Position numbers and translations under genes: made by a program
Part shown: positions 1-7,205 of the stretch, in pieces
Layout of the letters: each line of letters opens with the position of its first letter
Numbering within the stretch: position 1 is the first letter of the stretch
The notes under the pieces: model-generated
What the model was told of the DNA's origin: nothing
Database searches by the model: none
Seen by the model: only the letters and a program-made list of their open reading frames with translations
Assembly: GCA_002479405.1 (NCBI GenBank)
Contig: DLMX01000103.1
Coordinates: forward strand, 1-26,969
Direction: 5' to 3'
DNA: 26,969 bases
From: Methylophilaceae bacterium UBA7525
GTDB taxonomy: Bacteria > Pseudomonadota > Gammaproteobacteria > Burkholderiales > Methylophilaceae

Positions 1-777
1 GATGTACAGAATACCCCCGATACCCGCCATCTTGCGATAGACAAGGTCGGCATCAAATCCATCCGCCACCCGGTCAAGGTCAAGGACAAGACCGGCGGCG
101 TACAGCACACAGTCGCCATGTTCAACATGTACGTACACCTGCCGCACAATTTCAAGGGTACGCACATGTCGCGCTTTGTTGAGATTCTCAACATGAATGA
201 ACGTGAAATTTCGATTGAGTCCTTCGAGACCATATTGCGTGAGATGGTGAAGCGCCTGGAAGCTGAATCCGGCCACGTCGAAATGACCTTCCCATACTTC
301 GTCAACAAGGCCGCGCCAATTTCCGGCGTACAGAGCCTGCTGGACTATGAAGTGACGTTCATCGGCGAGATTCAAAAAGGCAAGTTCAATATCACGGTCA
401 AGGTATTGGTACCGGTCACCAGCCTCTGCCCATGTTCCAAAAAGATCTCGGACTATGGCGCGCACAACCAGCGCTCACATGTCACCGTCACTGCACGCAT
501 CAATGATTTCATCTGGGTCGAGGATATTATTTCGCTGGTTGAAGAACAGGCTTCTTGCCAGCTTTACGGTCTGCTCAAACGCCCGGACGAGAAGTTCGTC
601 ACGGAGCGCGCCTACGACAACCCGAAATTCGTCGAGGACATGGTGCGCGATGTAGCGGCACAGCTGAATGCCGAACCCAGAATCGACGCCTATATCGTCG
701 AATCTGAGAACTTCGAGTCGATTCATAATCATTCCGCATATGCTCTAATAGAGCGCGATAAACGGAACAAAAATTAA
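1..777 (+). CDS. folE2: GTP cyclohydrolase FolE2 (type IB), 5' end cut by the window
   Basis: Converts GTP to 7,8-dihydroneopterin triphosphate, the first step of tetrahydrofolate synthesis, in the cytoplasm. The reading frame is open from base 1 (Asp-Val-Gln...), so only the first few codons are missing; 258 codons are present. The segment Ser-Leu-Cys-Pro-Cys-Ser-Lys-Lys followed by Gly-Ala-His-Asn-Gln-Arg-Ser is the family signature with the active-site Cys and His. The C-terminus Asn-Phe-Glu-Ser-Ile-His-Asn-His-Ser-Ala-Tyr-Ala matches FolE2. FolE2 is the metal-promiscuous alternative to FolE and is Zur-controlled in some bacteria; whether that applies here cannot be seen because the promoter lies outside the window. 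Oddity: the last ~23 codons recur twice just downstream, at 841-915 and 969-1037. Confidence 0.97.
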   Translation, partial: DVQNTPDTRHLAIDKVGIKSIRHPVKVKDKTGGVQHTVAMFNMYVHLPHNFKGTHMSRFVEILNMNEREISIESFETILREMVKRLEAESGHVEMTFPYFVNKAAPISGVQSLLDYEVTFIGEIQKGKFNITVKVLVPVTSLCPCSKKISDYGAHNQRSHVTVTARINDFIWVEDIISLVEEQASCQLYGLLKRPDEKFVTERAYDNPKFVEDMVRDVAAQLNAEPRIDAYIVESENFESIHNHSAYALIERDKRNKN

Positions 778-840
778 ACTGAGTTCAGGTGAAGGCTAAC
801 TTCGGCACAAGCCGAAGTTAAGCGTAGCGGCCGAAGCCAC

Positions 841-915
841 AATTTCGAGAGTATCCATAACCACTCAGCTTATGCACTCATCGAACGTAACAAGCTCGCT
901 GAAAATAATGCGTAA
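841..915 (+). pseudogene. Second copy of the folE2 3' end (remnant)
   Basis: This stretch translates as Asn-Phe-Glu-Ser-Ile-His-Asn-His-Ser-Ala-Tyr-Ala-Leu-Ile-Glu-Arg followed by eight further codons and TAA. It repeats the end of the intact folE2 (709-777) but with many synonymous codon differences (for example TCG to AGT, AAT to AAC, TCC to TCA). An in-frame TGA at 790-792 and the lack of a start codon show it is not translated on its own. I read it as the leftover tail of a different folE2 allele or a regenerated integration-site copy. Confidence 0.85.
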
Positions 916-968
916 AACTCGAAATTTCAGTGAAGGCTAATGCACGTAGTGCGTTATGCCGAAGCTAA

Positions 969-1037
969 AATTTCGAGAGTACCCATAACCACTCAGCTTA
1001 TGCGCTGATAGAGCGCGACAAGCGCAAGTCAACGTAA
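969..1037 (+). pseudogene. Third copy of the folE2 3' end (remnant)
   Basis: Translates as Asn-Phe-Glu-Ser-Thr-His-Asn-His-Ser-Ala-Tyr-Ala-Leu-Ile-Glu-Arg-Asp-Lys-Arg and ends in TAA. Its first ~35 bases differ from the copy at 841 by a single base, whereas its second half (ATA GAG CGC GAC AAG CGC) is closer to the intact gene, so it looks mosaic. The codon immediately upstream (966-968) is TAA, so it is not part of a longer frame. Confidence 0.85.
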
Positions 1038-1042
1038 ATCAC

Positions 1043-1687
1043 TCAGTACTTTCTGATCAGCGTGAGGGCGATGCCCTCACGTTTCATTTCCAGCCTGTTC
1101 AATGCACTCATGCCTAACAACACGACCGCTGGCGAATTACCTTCAAGCACCACACCTTCCACCTGGTGCAACACTACGGCACCAATTTTAAGAGTATTGA
1201 TGACCACCCGGTAAGCTGCAACATTGCCACTTGCCGTATGTACCTGCACCTGCTCACCCTTTCTGTAGTCAATCCCGGCTTTCCTGGCATCAGCGTTGTT
1301 CATGGCAATTGAGGTGGCGCCGGTATCCACAATGAATTTAAGTGGCACACCATTGAACTGGCCTTCAGCCAGATGATGCCCGGCCGAATTGGCGTAAAGC
1401 GTTACGCTGGCATGGGCGTTCGCACTGCCGCCGACCGCAACCCCTTGCCCCATCGTCAGCTCACGTCGCTTGCCTTCAATTTCCAGCACAGCGCTTTGAC
1501 TGTTTGCCGAGATGAGCTTGACACCCTCCGAGATCTGTCCGACCGAGAGTGTTTTGGGCTGACCGTTGTTGATCACCAGCACGGCTTTGCCGGTAAAGAG
1601 ACCTACCACATTGACCTGCGTATTTGCATGCGCAGATTGAAAGGCCCATGCAAGGCAGAACACAAGAACGCAAGTGAGAGGACGCAT
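1043..1687 (-). CDS. Periplasmic retropepsin-like aspartic protease (clan AA, TIGR02281-like)
   Basis: A 214-residue exported protein. The start chosen is the ATG at 1687 because it gives a clean signal peptide (Met-Arg-Pro-Leu-Thr-Cys-Val-Leu-Val-Phe ... Ser-Ala-His-Ala) and falls 22 nt after the preceding gene's stop; longer frames would add a hydrophilic extension and overlap that gene. No strong ribosome binding site is visible. Residues ~25-90 form an N-terminal beta-rich region. The catalytic motif Val-Asp-Thr-Gly-Ala-Thr-Ser lies at ~120-126 (Asp121), and Leu-Gly-Met-Ser-Ala-Leu-Asn near the end is the second family motif. As in retropepsins there is one Asp per chain, so it should act as a dimer. 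The physiological substrate of this bacterial family is not established. It is last in a minus-strand gene run. Confidence 0.88.
   Translation of the reverse strand: MRPLTCVLVFCLAWAFQSAHANTQVNVVGLFTGKAVLVINNGQPKTLSVGQISEGVKLISANSQSAVLEIEGKRRELTMGQGVAVGGSANAHASVTLYANSAGHHLAEGQFNGVPLKFIVDTGATSIAMNNADARKAGIDYRKGEQVQVHTASGNVAAYRVVINTLKIGAVVLHQVEGVVLEGNSPAVVLLGMSALNRLEMKREGIALTLIRKY
1061..1081 (+). terminator. Possible folE2 terminator hairpin
   Basis: CGTGAGGGC-gat-GCCCTCACG is a perfect 9-bp stem with a 3-nt loop followed by TTTCATTTC. It lies inside the last codons of the convergent protease gene, so it could end folE2 transcription; the T-tract is imperfect. Confidence 0.45.
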
Positions 1688-1709
1688 CCGGATTGGCCAA
1701 GGAGTCAGA

Positions 1710-2873
1710 TCAGTGCCTGAGATGGCTATTAGAATGGCCACTTTTGAGCCAGAACGCAACCACCAGAAAACCGATCAGCGGATAGATGGCAGTCAGCATG
1801 AAAGTGGTCTCACCACCCAGGTACTGCAAGGCGTAGCCGCCGGAAATACCGCCGATGGTGCCGCCCAGCCCATAGCCCACGCTACTGTAGATCGCCTGTC
1901 CCTTGGCCTGGTGTTTGCCCTTGAAATACTGATGCACAATCGCAACGGATGCTACGTGGAAACTGCCAAAAGTCGCGGCATGCAAGGTCTGGGCAAGCAG
2001 CAGTATCGTCAGTGAAGATACCCCCGAGCCGATCATCGCAAAACGCAAAACGGCCAGCATCAGGCTCATCAGCAAAATCTGCTTCAGGCTGAAACTTGCT
2101 GTCAGCTTCGGCATGACGACAAACATCAGTATTTCACAGACGACGCCCACCGCCCACAGGATACCGATCAGGGTTTTACTGTACCCCCGGTCTTCCAGGA
2201 AAATCGAGAAGAAACTGTAATAAACGCTGTGCGCGCTAACCATCAGACAGCAGCCTATCAGCAGCGACAGCACTTCAGGGCGCATCACGATCCTCCACAC
2301 AGACAAATGGTCGGTATGGTGCGGGGGCACGTAAGGTTCTGGAATCTTGAAACTGAGCAGGAATAGCGTGGCCTGGATCAGTAGCAGGCACCAGAGCAGA
2401 CTTTCGATCTCGGCAAAATCCAGCAAGAGTCCAAGCCCGAGCACGGCAACAATGAAACCGATCGACCCCCAGACACGAATGCGCCCATAAGGTTGATTGG
2501 CAGGCTCGATATGCGCCATGGTGACCGCCTCTGCCAACGGCAGAGTGGAACTGGTGAAGATGCTGAGCGCCGCCATGACGAAGAACAACCAGACAAAGCT
2601 GGTGCCGAAGAACACGCCGATATAACCGAGCAGACCGAGTAACGCCGTCAGTTTGATCCAGACGACACGGCGATTGGTTCTATCCGCCAGCCAACCCCAG
2701 AAGCTGGGTGAAAATATCCTGCTGACCTGGAACAGCGAGAGCAGAACACCGATCTCGACCGCGGAAAAGTTGACGGACTTGAGGTACAAGCCCCAATACG
2801 GCACGAACGCGCCGACGAACATGTAATAGGTGAAGTAGAAACTGGAAAGCCGCCAATACGGGAATCTTTGCAT
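1710..2873 (-). CDS. MFS transporter, HcaT / phenylpropionate-permease-like
   Basis: A 387-residue inner-membrane protein with about 12 hydrophobic segments. The N-terminus (Tyr-Tyr-Met-Phe-Val-Gly-Ala-Phe-Val-Pro-Tyr-Trp-Gly-Leu-Tyr-Leu) and the loop Gly-Trp-Leu-Ala-Asp-Arg-Thr-Asn-Arg-Arg between helices 2 and 3 are typical of the MFS_1_like group that contains HcaT. Length is close to that of HcaT. The substrate cannot be read from sequence: the family includes 3-phenylpropionate and sugar/nucleoside permeases. It starts with ATG 47 nt downstream of aroC, and the protease gene follows 22 nt after its stop, which suggests a shared transcript. Confidence 0.85.
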   Translation of the reverse strand: MQRFPYWRLSSFYFTYYMFVGAFVPYWGLYLKSVNFSAVEIGVLLSLFQVSRIFSPSFWGWLADRTNRRVVWIKLTALLGLLGYIGVFFGTSFVWLFFVMAALSIFTSSTLPLAEAVTMAHIEPANQPYGRIRVWGSIGFIVAVLGLGLLLDFAEIESLLWCLLLIQATLFLLSFKIPEPYVPPHHTDHLSVWRIVMRPEVLSLLIGCCLMVSAHSVYYSFFSIFLEDRGYSKTLIGILWAVGVVCEILMFVVMPKLTASFSLKQILLMSLMLAVLRFAMIGSGVSSLTILLLAQTLHAATFGSFHVASVAIVHQYFKGKHQAKGQAIYSSVGYGLGGTIGGISGGYALQYLGGETTFMLTAIYPLIGFLVVAFWLKSGHSNSHLRH

Positions 2874-2920
2874 ATCGGCGGCTTTGAGGGTGTTACCTAT
2901 GAACGTCGGAACGCGTCAGC

Positions 2921-4006
2921 TCAGATCTTCGGCGTATTACAGACGACATCAGCACACTGCGCGCGGTGGCGTAGCGCGTGATCGATCAAGACCAGCGCCA
3001 GCATCGCCTCGGCGATAGGCGTGGCACGCACACCGACACAAGGGTCATGACGACCTGTAGTCTGCATGGTCACTGCATTGCCCTGCTTGTCTATGGAACG
3101 GCGCTCCTGCGGGATGCTGGACGTCGGTTTCAGGGCAAGGTGCACTTCGATATCCTGCCCGGTCGAGATGCCGCCGAGCAAGCCACCGGCATGATTGGTG
3201 ACAAAGCCTTCGGGGGTCATTTCGTCACTATGCACGGAACCACGCTGGGCAACGCTGGCAAACCCGGCGCCGATCTCGACGCCCTTCACCGCATTGATGC
3301 TCATCATGGCATAGGCGATCTCGGCATCCAGCCTGTCATAGACCGGCTCACCCCAACCGACCGGCACGCCCTGCGCCACCACGGAAATACGGGCACCGAC
3401 GGAATCGCGCTCGTTGCGGATATTATCGAGATAGGCTTCCAGTTCCGGCAGTACATCACGGTTGGGCGAGAAGAAGGGATTCTCGTTGACAGCATCCCAG
3501 CTCTGGAAGGGAATCGAAATCTCACCCAGCTGGCTCATATAGCCGCGAATTTCCACGCCATAGCGCTGCTTCAACCATTTCTTGGCAATCGCACCGGCTG
3601 CCACTCTGACTGCAGTCTCGCGCGCACTGGAGCGGCCGCCGCCACGATAATCGCGAATACCGTATTTCTGCCAGTAGGTATAATCGGCATGGCCGGGACG
3701 GAACGTTTCGGCAATCTTGCCATAGTCCTGGCTGCGCTGATCCTGATTGCGAATCAGAAAACCGATCGGCGCACCCGTGGTCTTGCCCTCAAATACGCCG
3801 GACAGTATCTCCACCGTATCCGGTTCCTTGCGCTGGGTGACATGGCGGGAAGTCCCGGGCTTGCGGCGGTCGAGTTCAGCTTGCAAGTCTTCCTCATTCA
3901 ACTCAAGCCCCGGCGGACAGCCGTCAACAATGCCTCCAATGCCTGGGCCATGAGATTCACCAAACGAGGTGAGTGTGAAGAGAGTGCCTATGGTGTTACC
4001 GGACAT
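2921..4006 (-). CDS. aroC: Chorismate synthase
   Basis: Catalyses the last shikimate-pathway step, 5-enolpyruvylshikimate-3-phosphate to chorismate, using reduced FMN. The 361-residue protein has normal length. It opens with Ser-Gly-Asn-Thr-Ile-Gly followed by the signature Gly-Glu-Ser-His-Gly-Pro (His19), and carries the FMN/EPSP-binding Arg-Gly-Gly-Gly-Arg-Ser-Ser-Ala-Arg-Glu-Thr and, near the C-terminus, Gly-Arg-His-Asp-Pro-Cys. The start is the ATG at 4006. A long opposite-strand frame over this gene is a by-product of its codon bias. The 109 nt between the amidotransferase and aroC could hold a separate promoter; I do not see a convincing one. Confidence 0.98.
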   Translation of the reverse strand: MSGNTIGTLFTLTSFGESHGPGIGGIVDGCPPGLELNEEDLQAELDRRKPGTSRHVTQRKEPDTVEILSGVFEGKTTGAPIGFLIRNQDQRSQDYGKIAETFRPGHADYTYWQKYGIRDYRGGGRSSARETAVRVAAGAIAKKWLKQRYGVEIRGYMSQLGEISIPFQSWDAVNENPFFSPNRDVLPELEAYLDNIRNERDSVGARISVVAQGVPVGWGEPVYDRLDAEIAYAMMSINAVKGVEIGAGFASVAQRGSVHSDEMTPEGFVTNHAGGLLGGISTGQDIEVHLALKPTSSIPQERRSIDKQGNAVTMQTTGRHDPCVGVRATPIAEAMLALVLIDHALRHRAQCADVVCNTPKI

Positions 4007-4115
4007 GAATGGGTCTTTTTGTCATGGTTGCTGATGCACTGATTTTATCATAAGCATTGTCTGGACTCTGCTCCCTGAATGCCACCCGATTCTGCCAGCA
4101 GAAGCTGCCATCCTG

Positions 4116-4823
4116 CTATGCGCACAAACCCTCGATCCAATGCTGGTAGGCGAGGCGAGAAACCTGATTCAACTGCCGGATACGATGCTGCAGATTACGC
4201 TGCATCTCTGCAGCTGTCTGCACGGCAGAACTACCAATCTCCGCTTTCAATTCATCCGTTCCGGCTTCGCACCAGTCATTCACCATCTCAGCAGTCATTT
4301 CCACATGACACTGAAAGGCCAAGTGCTTGCCGATCGAGTAGGCCTGATTCTGGCAATACTGGCTAGAGAGCAAATGCGTGGCGCCTTGCGGCAGAGTGAA
4401 GGTTTCCCCATGCCAGTGAAAGGCATCGAAACGCTCCAGATCACCGAACCATTTACGCGCTTCGTCGCCGGGCGTCACCATGACTTCACCCCAGCCGATT
4501 TCCTTGACCGGATTTCTGCTCACCTCCGCACCCAGGGCCTTGCTGATCAACTGGCCGCCAAGGCAATGCCCGAGCAAGGGAATATCCCGTTGCACCGCAT
4601 CACGAATCAATGCCAGCAATGGCTCGATCCATGGCAAATCGTCATTGACACTCATGGGGCCACCCATCAACACCATACCGCTAAAGGCTTTCATGCTCTC
4701 AGGCAGGGTCTCGCCCTGATCTATGCAGACCAGTTGCCATGGGATTCCCTGTTCGGTCAGGAACTCACCCAGATAACCTGGACCCTCTATACACACATGA
4801 CGAAATATGACGATGGGTTTCAT
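4116..4823 (-). CDS. Class I glutamine amidotransferase (GMP synthase-like domain)
   Basis: A 235-residue stand-alone GATase1 domain protein. I start it at the ATG at 4823, giving Met-Lys-Pro-Ile-Val-Ile-Phe-Arg-His, rather than an upstream frame extension that would run into rluE; GAGG lies a few bases upstream. The catalytic triad is visible: the nucleophile in Gly-His-Cys-Leu-Gly-Gly (Cys87) and His173/Glu175 in Cys-His-Val-Glu-Met-Thr. Such proteins are often annotated as putative GMP synthase-like amidotransferases, some acting on gamma-glutamyl substrates; the acceptor is unknown. It begins 13 nt after the rluE stop, so the two are probably co-transcribed. Confidence 0.87.
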   Translation of the reverse strand: MKPIVIFRHVCIEGPGYLGEFLTEQGIPWQLVCIDQGETLPESMKAFSGMVLMGGPMSVNDDLPWIEPLLALIRDAVQRDIPLLGHCLGGQLISKALGAEVSRNPVKEIGWGEVMVTPGDEARKWFGDLERFDAFHWHGETFTLPQGATHLLSSQYCQNQAYSIGKHLAFQCHVEMTAEMVNDWCEAGTDELKAEIGSSAVQTAAEMQRNLQHRIRQLNQVSRLAYQHWIEGLCA

Positions 4824-4836
4824 TCGGTGCTCATCC

Positions 4837-5370
4837 TCATGCGAGTTTCTTCCATGTTCCCAAGGGCAGTCCATCAAGCGTATGTGCGCCAATCGCGTAA
4901 CGGATCAGACGCAAGGTAGGAAAACCTACCTTGGCAGTCATGCGCCTGACCTGACGGTTCTTGCCTTCTGAAATCCCGATTTCCAGCCAGGAAGTCGGGA
5001 TTGCCTTGCGCTCGCGAATCGGCGGCACTCTCGGCCACAACCCCGCAGGCTCATCCATCAGCCGCACTTTGGCCGGCTGTGTAACGAAATCCCCCAGATC
5101 CACGCCGTTTCTGAGTTTCTGCAAGGCCTGCCCATCCGGCACGCCTTCCACCTGCACCCAATAAGTCTTCATTTCTTTATGTTTGGGATGAGACAGACGA
5201 TGCTGCAATGCACCATCATCGGTTAAAATAAGCAGACCTTCACTGTCCGTATCAAGTCTGCCTGCCGCATAAACATCCGCGATTGGAATGTAGTCCTTGA
5301 GTGTGGGGTGCTGCTCATGCGCACTGAATTGGCAAACAACACCATACGGCTTGTTAAACAGAATCAGCAT
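4837..5370 (-). CDS. rluE: 23S rRNA pseudouridine(2457) synthase
   Basis: A 177-residue RsuA/RluE-type pseudouridine synthase, predicted to modify U2457 of 23S rRNA. It starts Met-Leu-Ile-Leu-Phe-Asn-Lys-Pro-Tyr-Gly, has the catalytic motif Ala-Gly-Arg-Leu-Asp-Thr-Asp-Ser-Glu-Gly-Leu (Asp is the nucleophile), and later the conserved Gly-Lys-Asn-Arg-Gln-Val-Arg-Arg-Met. There is no N-terminal S4 domain, which favours RluE over RsuA or RluB. Its ATG (5368-5370) lies only 15 bp from the divergent icd start, so its promoter must lie inside icd or its leader is extremely short. No clear ribosome binding site is visible. Confidence 0.92.
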   Translation of the reverse strand: MLILFNKPYGVVCQFSAHEQHPTLKDYIPIADVYAAGRLDTDSEGLLILTDDGALQHRLSHPKHKEMKTYWVQVEGVPDGQALQKLRNGVDLGDFVTQPAKVRLMDEPAGLWPRVPPIRERKAIPTSWLEIGISEGKNRQVRRMTAKVGFPTLRLIRYAIGAHTLDGLPLGTWKKLA

Positions 5371-5385
5371 TTTCGGGATGAATCC

Positions 5386-6627
5386 ATGACTTCAGAAATT
5401 AGCGTGCCTAAAAAAGGCGAAAAAATCAGCATCAACGCTGACAACTCACTCAGTGTACCTGACCATCCGATTATCCCATTTATCGAGGGCGATGGAATCG
5501 GTGTCGATATCACGCCACCGATGATCAAGGTGGTCGATGCAGCAGTCGAGAAGGCATATGGCAGCAAGCGCGCGATCTCCTGGATGGAAGTCTACGCCGG
5601 CGAAAAAGCCACTAAAGTCTATGGCGACAATCAATGGCTACCGGATGAAACCATGCAGGCGGTCAAGGACTATGTGATTTCGATCAAGGGTCCGTTGACC
5701 ACCCCGGTTGGCGGCGGCATCCGTTCATTGAATGTTACCTTGCGCCAGGAACTCGATCTCTATGTCTGCCTGCGTCCGGTGCAATACTTCGATGGCGTGC
5801 CCAGCCCGGTCAAACATCCGGAGAAAACCGACATGGTGATTTTCCGTGAAAATACCGAAGATATTTATGCCGGCATCGAGTGGGCTGCGGGTACGGATGA
5901 GGTCAAGAAAGTCATCAACTTCCTCAGCGACATGGGTGTACGCAAGAAAATCCGATTCCCCGAATCTTCCGCCATCGGCATCAAGCCGGTCTCTGTGGAC
6001 GGCAGCAAACGGCTGGTGCGCAAGGCGATCCAGTACGCCATCGACAACAACCGGAAGTCCGTGACCATTGCGCACAAAGGCAACATCATGAAATTCACCG
6101 AAGGCGGATTCAAGAACTGGGGCTATGAAGTCGCCAGGGAGGAATTCGGCGCCGTGGAAATCGACGGTGGGCCATGGTGCAAACTGCCGAACGGCATCGT
6201 GATCAAGGACTGCATCGCAGACGCCTTCCTGCAGGAAATCCTGCTGCATCCGCAGGATTACGATGTAGTGGCGACGCTCAATCTGAACGGAGACTATATG
6301 TCAGACGCCTTGGCGGCACAGGTTGGTGGCATTGGCATTGCGCCGGGCGCCAATCTGTCCGACACCACTGCGATGTTTGAAGCCACACACGGCACAGCAC
6401 CGAAGATCGCCGGACAGGACATTGCCAATCCCTGCTCGCTCATACTCTCTGCTGAAATGATGTTACGTCATCTCGGCTGGGTAGAAGCAGCAGACCTTGT
6501 AATACAGGGTGTGGCAAAAGCAATTTCCGCCAAACACGTGACCCAGGACTTTTCTTCGCAAATGTCAGGTGCCACCCAAGTAAGCACTTCACAGTTCGGC
6601 GACGAAATCATCCGCCACATGCAATAA
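5386..6627 (+). CDS. icd: Isocitrate dehydrogenase (bacterial homodimer type), with mixed NAD/NADP specificity residues
   Basis: Oxidises isocitrate to 2-oxoglutarate in the TCA cycle. The start is the ATG at 5386 (Met-Thr-Ser-Glu-Ile-Ser), preceded by GGGATG; the frame extends upstream into rluE but without family similarity. The 413-residue protein matches the E. coli enzyme closely in length. Ser114 in Gly-Ile-Arg-Ser-Leu-Asn corresponds to the E. coli phosphorylation and substrate-binding Ser113, and Ala-His-Lys-Gly-Asn-Ile-Met-Lys carries the catalytic Lys. Oddity: aligned with E. coli positions 344, 345, 351, 391 and 395 (Lys, Tyr, Val, Tyr, Arg), this protein has Lys340, Ile341, Ala347, Gln387 and Ser391, four of which resemble NAD-dependent enzymes. 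The cofactor should therefore not be assumed to be NADP. It ends at a shared terminator. Confidence 0.96.
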   Translation: MTSEISVPKKGEKISINADNSLSVPDHPIIPFIEGDGIGVDITPPMIKVVDAAVEKAYGSKRAISWMEVYAGEKATKVYGDNQWLPDETMQAVKDYVISIKGPLTTPVGGGIRSLNVTLRQELDLYVCLRPVQYFDGVPSPVKHPEKTDMVIFRENTEDIYAGIEWAAGTDEVKKVINFLSDMGVRKKIRFPESSAIGIKPVSVDGSKRLVRKAIQYAIDNNRKSVTIAHKGNIMKFTEGGFKNWGYEVAREEFGAVEIDGGPWCKLPNGIVIKDCIADAFLQEILLHPQDYDVVATLNLNGDYMSDALAAQVGGIGIAPGANLSDTTAMFEATHGTAPKIAGQDIANPCSLILSAEMMLRHLGWVEAADLVIQGVAKAISAKHVTQDFSSQMSGATQVSTSQFGDEIIRHMQ

Positions 6628-6642
6628 AAGACGACACAATAT

Positions 6643-6667
6643 AAAACGGCCCTGCATGGGCCGTTTT
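6643..6667 (+). terminator. Bidirectional Rho-independent terminator between icd and the cold-shock gene
   Basis: AAAACGGCCC-tgcat-GGGCCGTTTT is a perfect 10-bp stem with A and T tracts on the two sides, lying 15 bp after the icd stop and 26 bp after the convergent cold-shock stop. Confidence 0.88.
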
Positions 6668-6693
6668 AATAAAGTCTGTCTTGCGTTTTAAGC

Positions 6694-6897
6694 TTAAGCC
6701 TTCTGAATGTTAGAAGCTTGCTTGCCTTTTGGGCCTTCGGTGACATCGAATGTCACGCGCTGACCTTCCTTGAGGCTCTTGTAGCCTGACTCCACAATGG
6801 CGGAAAAATGTGCGAAGAGATCGTCGCCACCATCATCCGGGGTAATAAAACCAAAACCTTTGGAATCATTGAACCACTTTACTGTACCTGTTGCCAT
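6694..6897 (-). CDS. Cold-shock domain protein (CspA family)
   Basis: A 67-residue single cold-shock domain that binds single-stranded RNA and DNA. It contains both RNA-binding motifs: Lys-Gly-Phe-Gly-Phe-Ile (RNP1) and Asp-Leu-Phe-Ala-His-Phe (RNP2). It begins Met-Ala-Thr-Gly-Thr-Val-Lys-Trp-Phe-Asn, as usual for the family. The ATG is preceded by a good ribosome binding site (AAGGAAG). A promoter candidate at 7008-7036 would leave a ~100-nt leader, in line with the long regulatory 5' UTRs of cspA-type genes. Whether it is cold-induced or constitutive cannot be told from sequence. Confidence 0.96.
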   Translation of the reverse strand: MATGTVKWFNDSKGFGFITPDDGGDDLFAHFSAIVESGYKSLKEGQRVTFDVTEGPKGKQASNIQKA

Positions 6898-7205
6898 CTA
6901 ATACTTCCTTACCAAATCAAGAGGAGGCGCCCCCAAAAGTTTTCAATTCAAGAACTTAAGCTGAAATCATTGGCTAAAATTGCTTCGAATCAAAACGCCT
7001 GAACGGATTTTTACTTGCGTTATTTCAATAAGTCAAGATTTTTTTTCTGAATGTTGACAAGCCACGGTCTCGCAACAGCGAAATCCAGAAGGGGCAATGC
7101 TTCTTTACAAACAAGTAGCTAGCGTGCATTATCCACGCAGGGGCTCAGGTTTGATAAACTTGAAACAATGATCAACCAGGTACAAAACCAAGAAATCAGA
7201 AACTA
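6898..7205. promoter_or_regulatory. Divergent intergenic region: cold-shock leader and pilB upstream region
   Basis: This 308-bp stretch contains no gene that I can support. The left ~100 bp would be the transcribed leader of the cold-shock gene. The right part must carry the pilB promoter, but I do not see a convincing pair of hexamers: TTGACA at 7054-7059 has no matching -10 at the expected spacing. I also see no clear sigma-54 site. The region is AT-richer than the genes, with a T-run at 7039-7046. Confidence 0.6.
7008..7036 (-). promoter_or_regulatory. Candidate sigma-70 promoter for the cold-shock gene
   Basis: On the minus strand TTGACT (7031-7036) is followed after exactly 17 bp by TAAAAA (7008-7013). 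Transcription would start near 7001, giving a ~100-nt untranslated leader. Confidence 0.5.

Larger units (their letters stand above)
706..1037 (+). repeat. Three-unit tandem array of folE2 tail plus hairpin spacer, period ~130 bp
   Basis: The tail copies begin at 709, 841 and 969, giving spacings of 132 and 128 bp. Both spacers share the blocks TGAAGGCTAA and GCCGAAGC around a central hairpin whose sequence differs. The first hairpin is TAACTTCGGC-acaa-GCCGAAGTTA (797-820, perfect 10-bp stem). The second is TAATGCAC-gta-GTGCGTTA (8-bp stem with one G-U pair), inside 929-967. The region 778-1042 holds nothing else that I recognise. Confidence 0.85.

Noticed and set aside
1688..1759. Upstream extension of the aspartic protease gene
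   Set aside because: It would overlap the MFS gene by 50 bp and place a hydrophilic segment before a clear signal peptide.
2978..4042. A 354-codon open frame on the plus strand opposite aroC
   Set aside because: It lies exactly over chorismate synthase, has no family signature, and arises from codon bias on the coding strand.
5308..5385. Upstream extension of icd into rluE
   Set aside because: The extra 26 residues match no isocitrate dehydrogenase and come from antisense rluE sequence.
7054..7082. Perfect TTGACA as a -35 for pilB
   Set aside because: There is no -10-like hexamer at 16-18 bp; the match alone is not enough.
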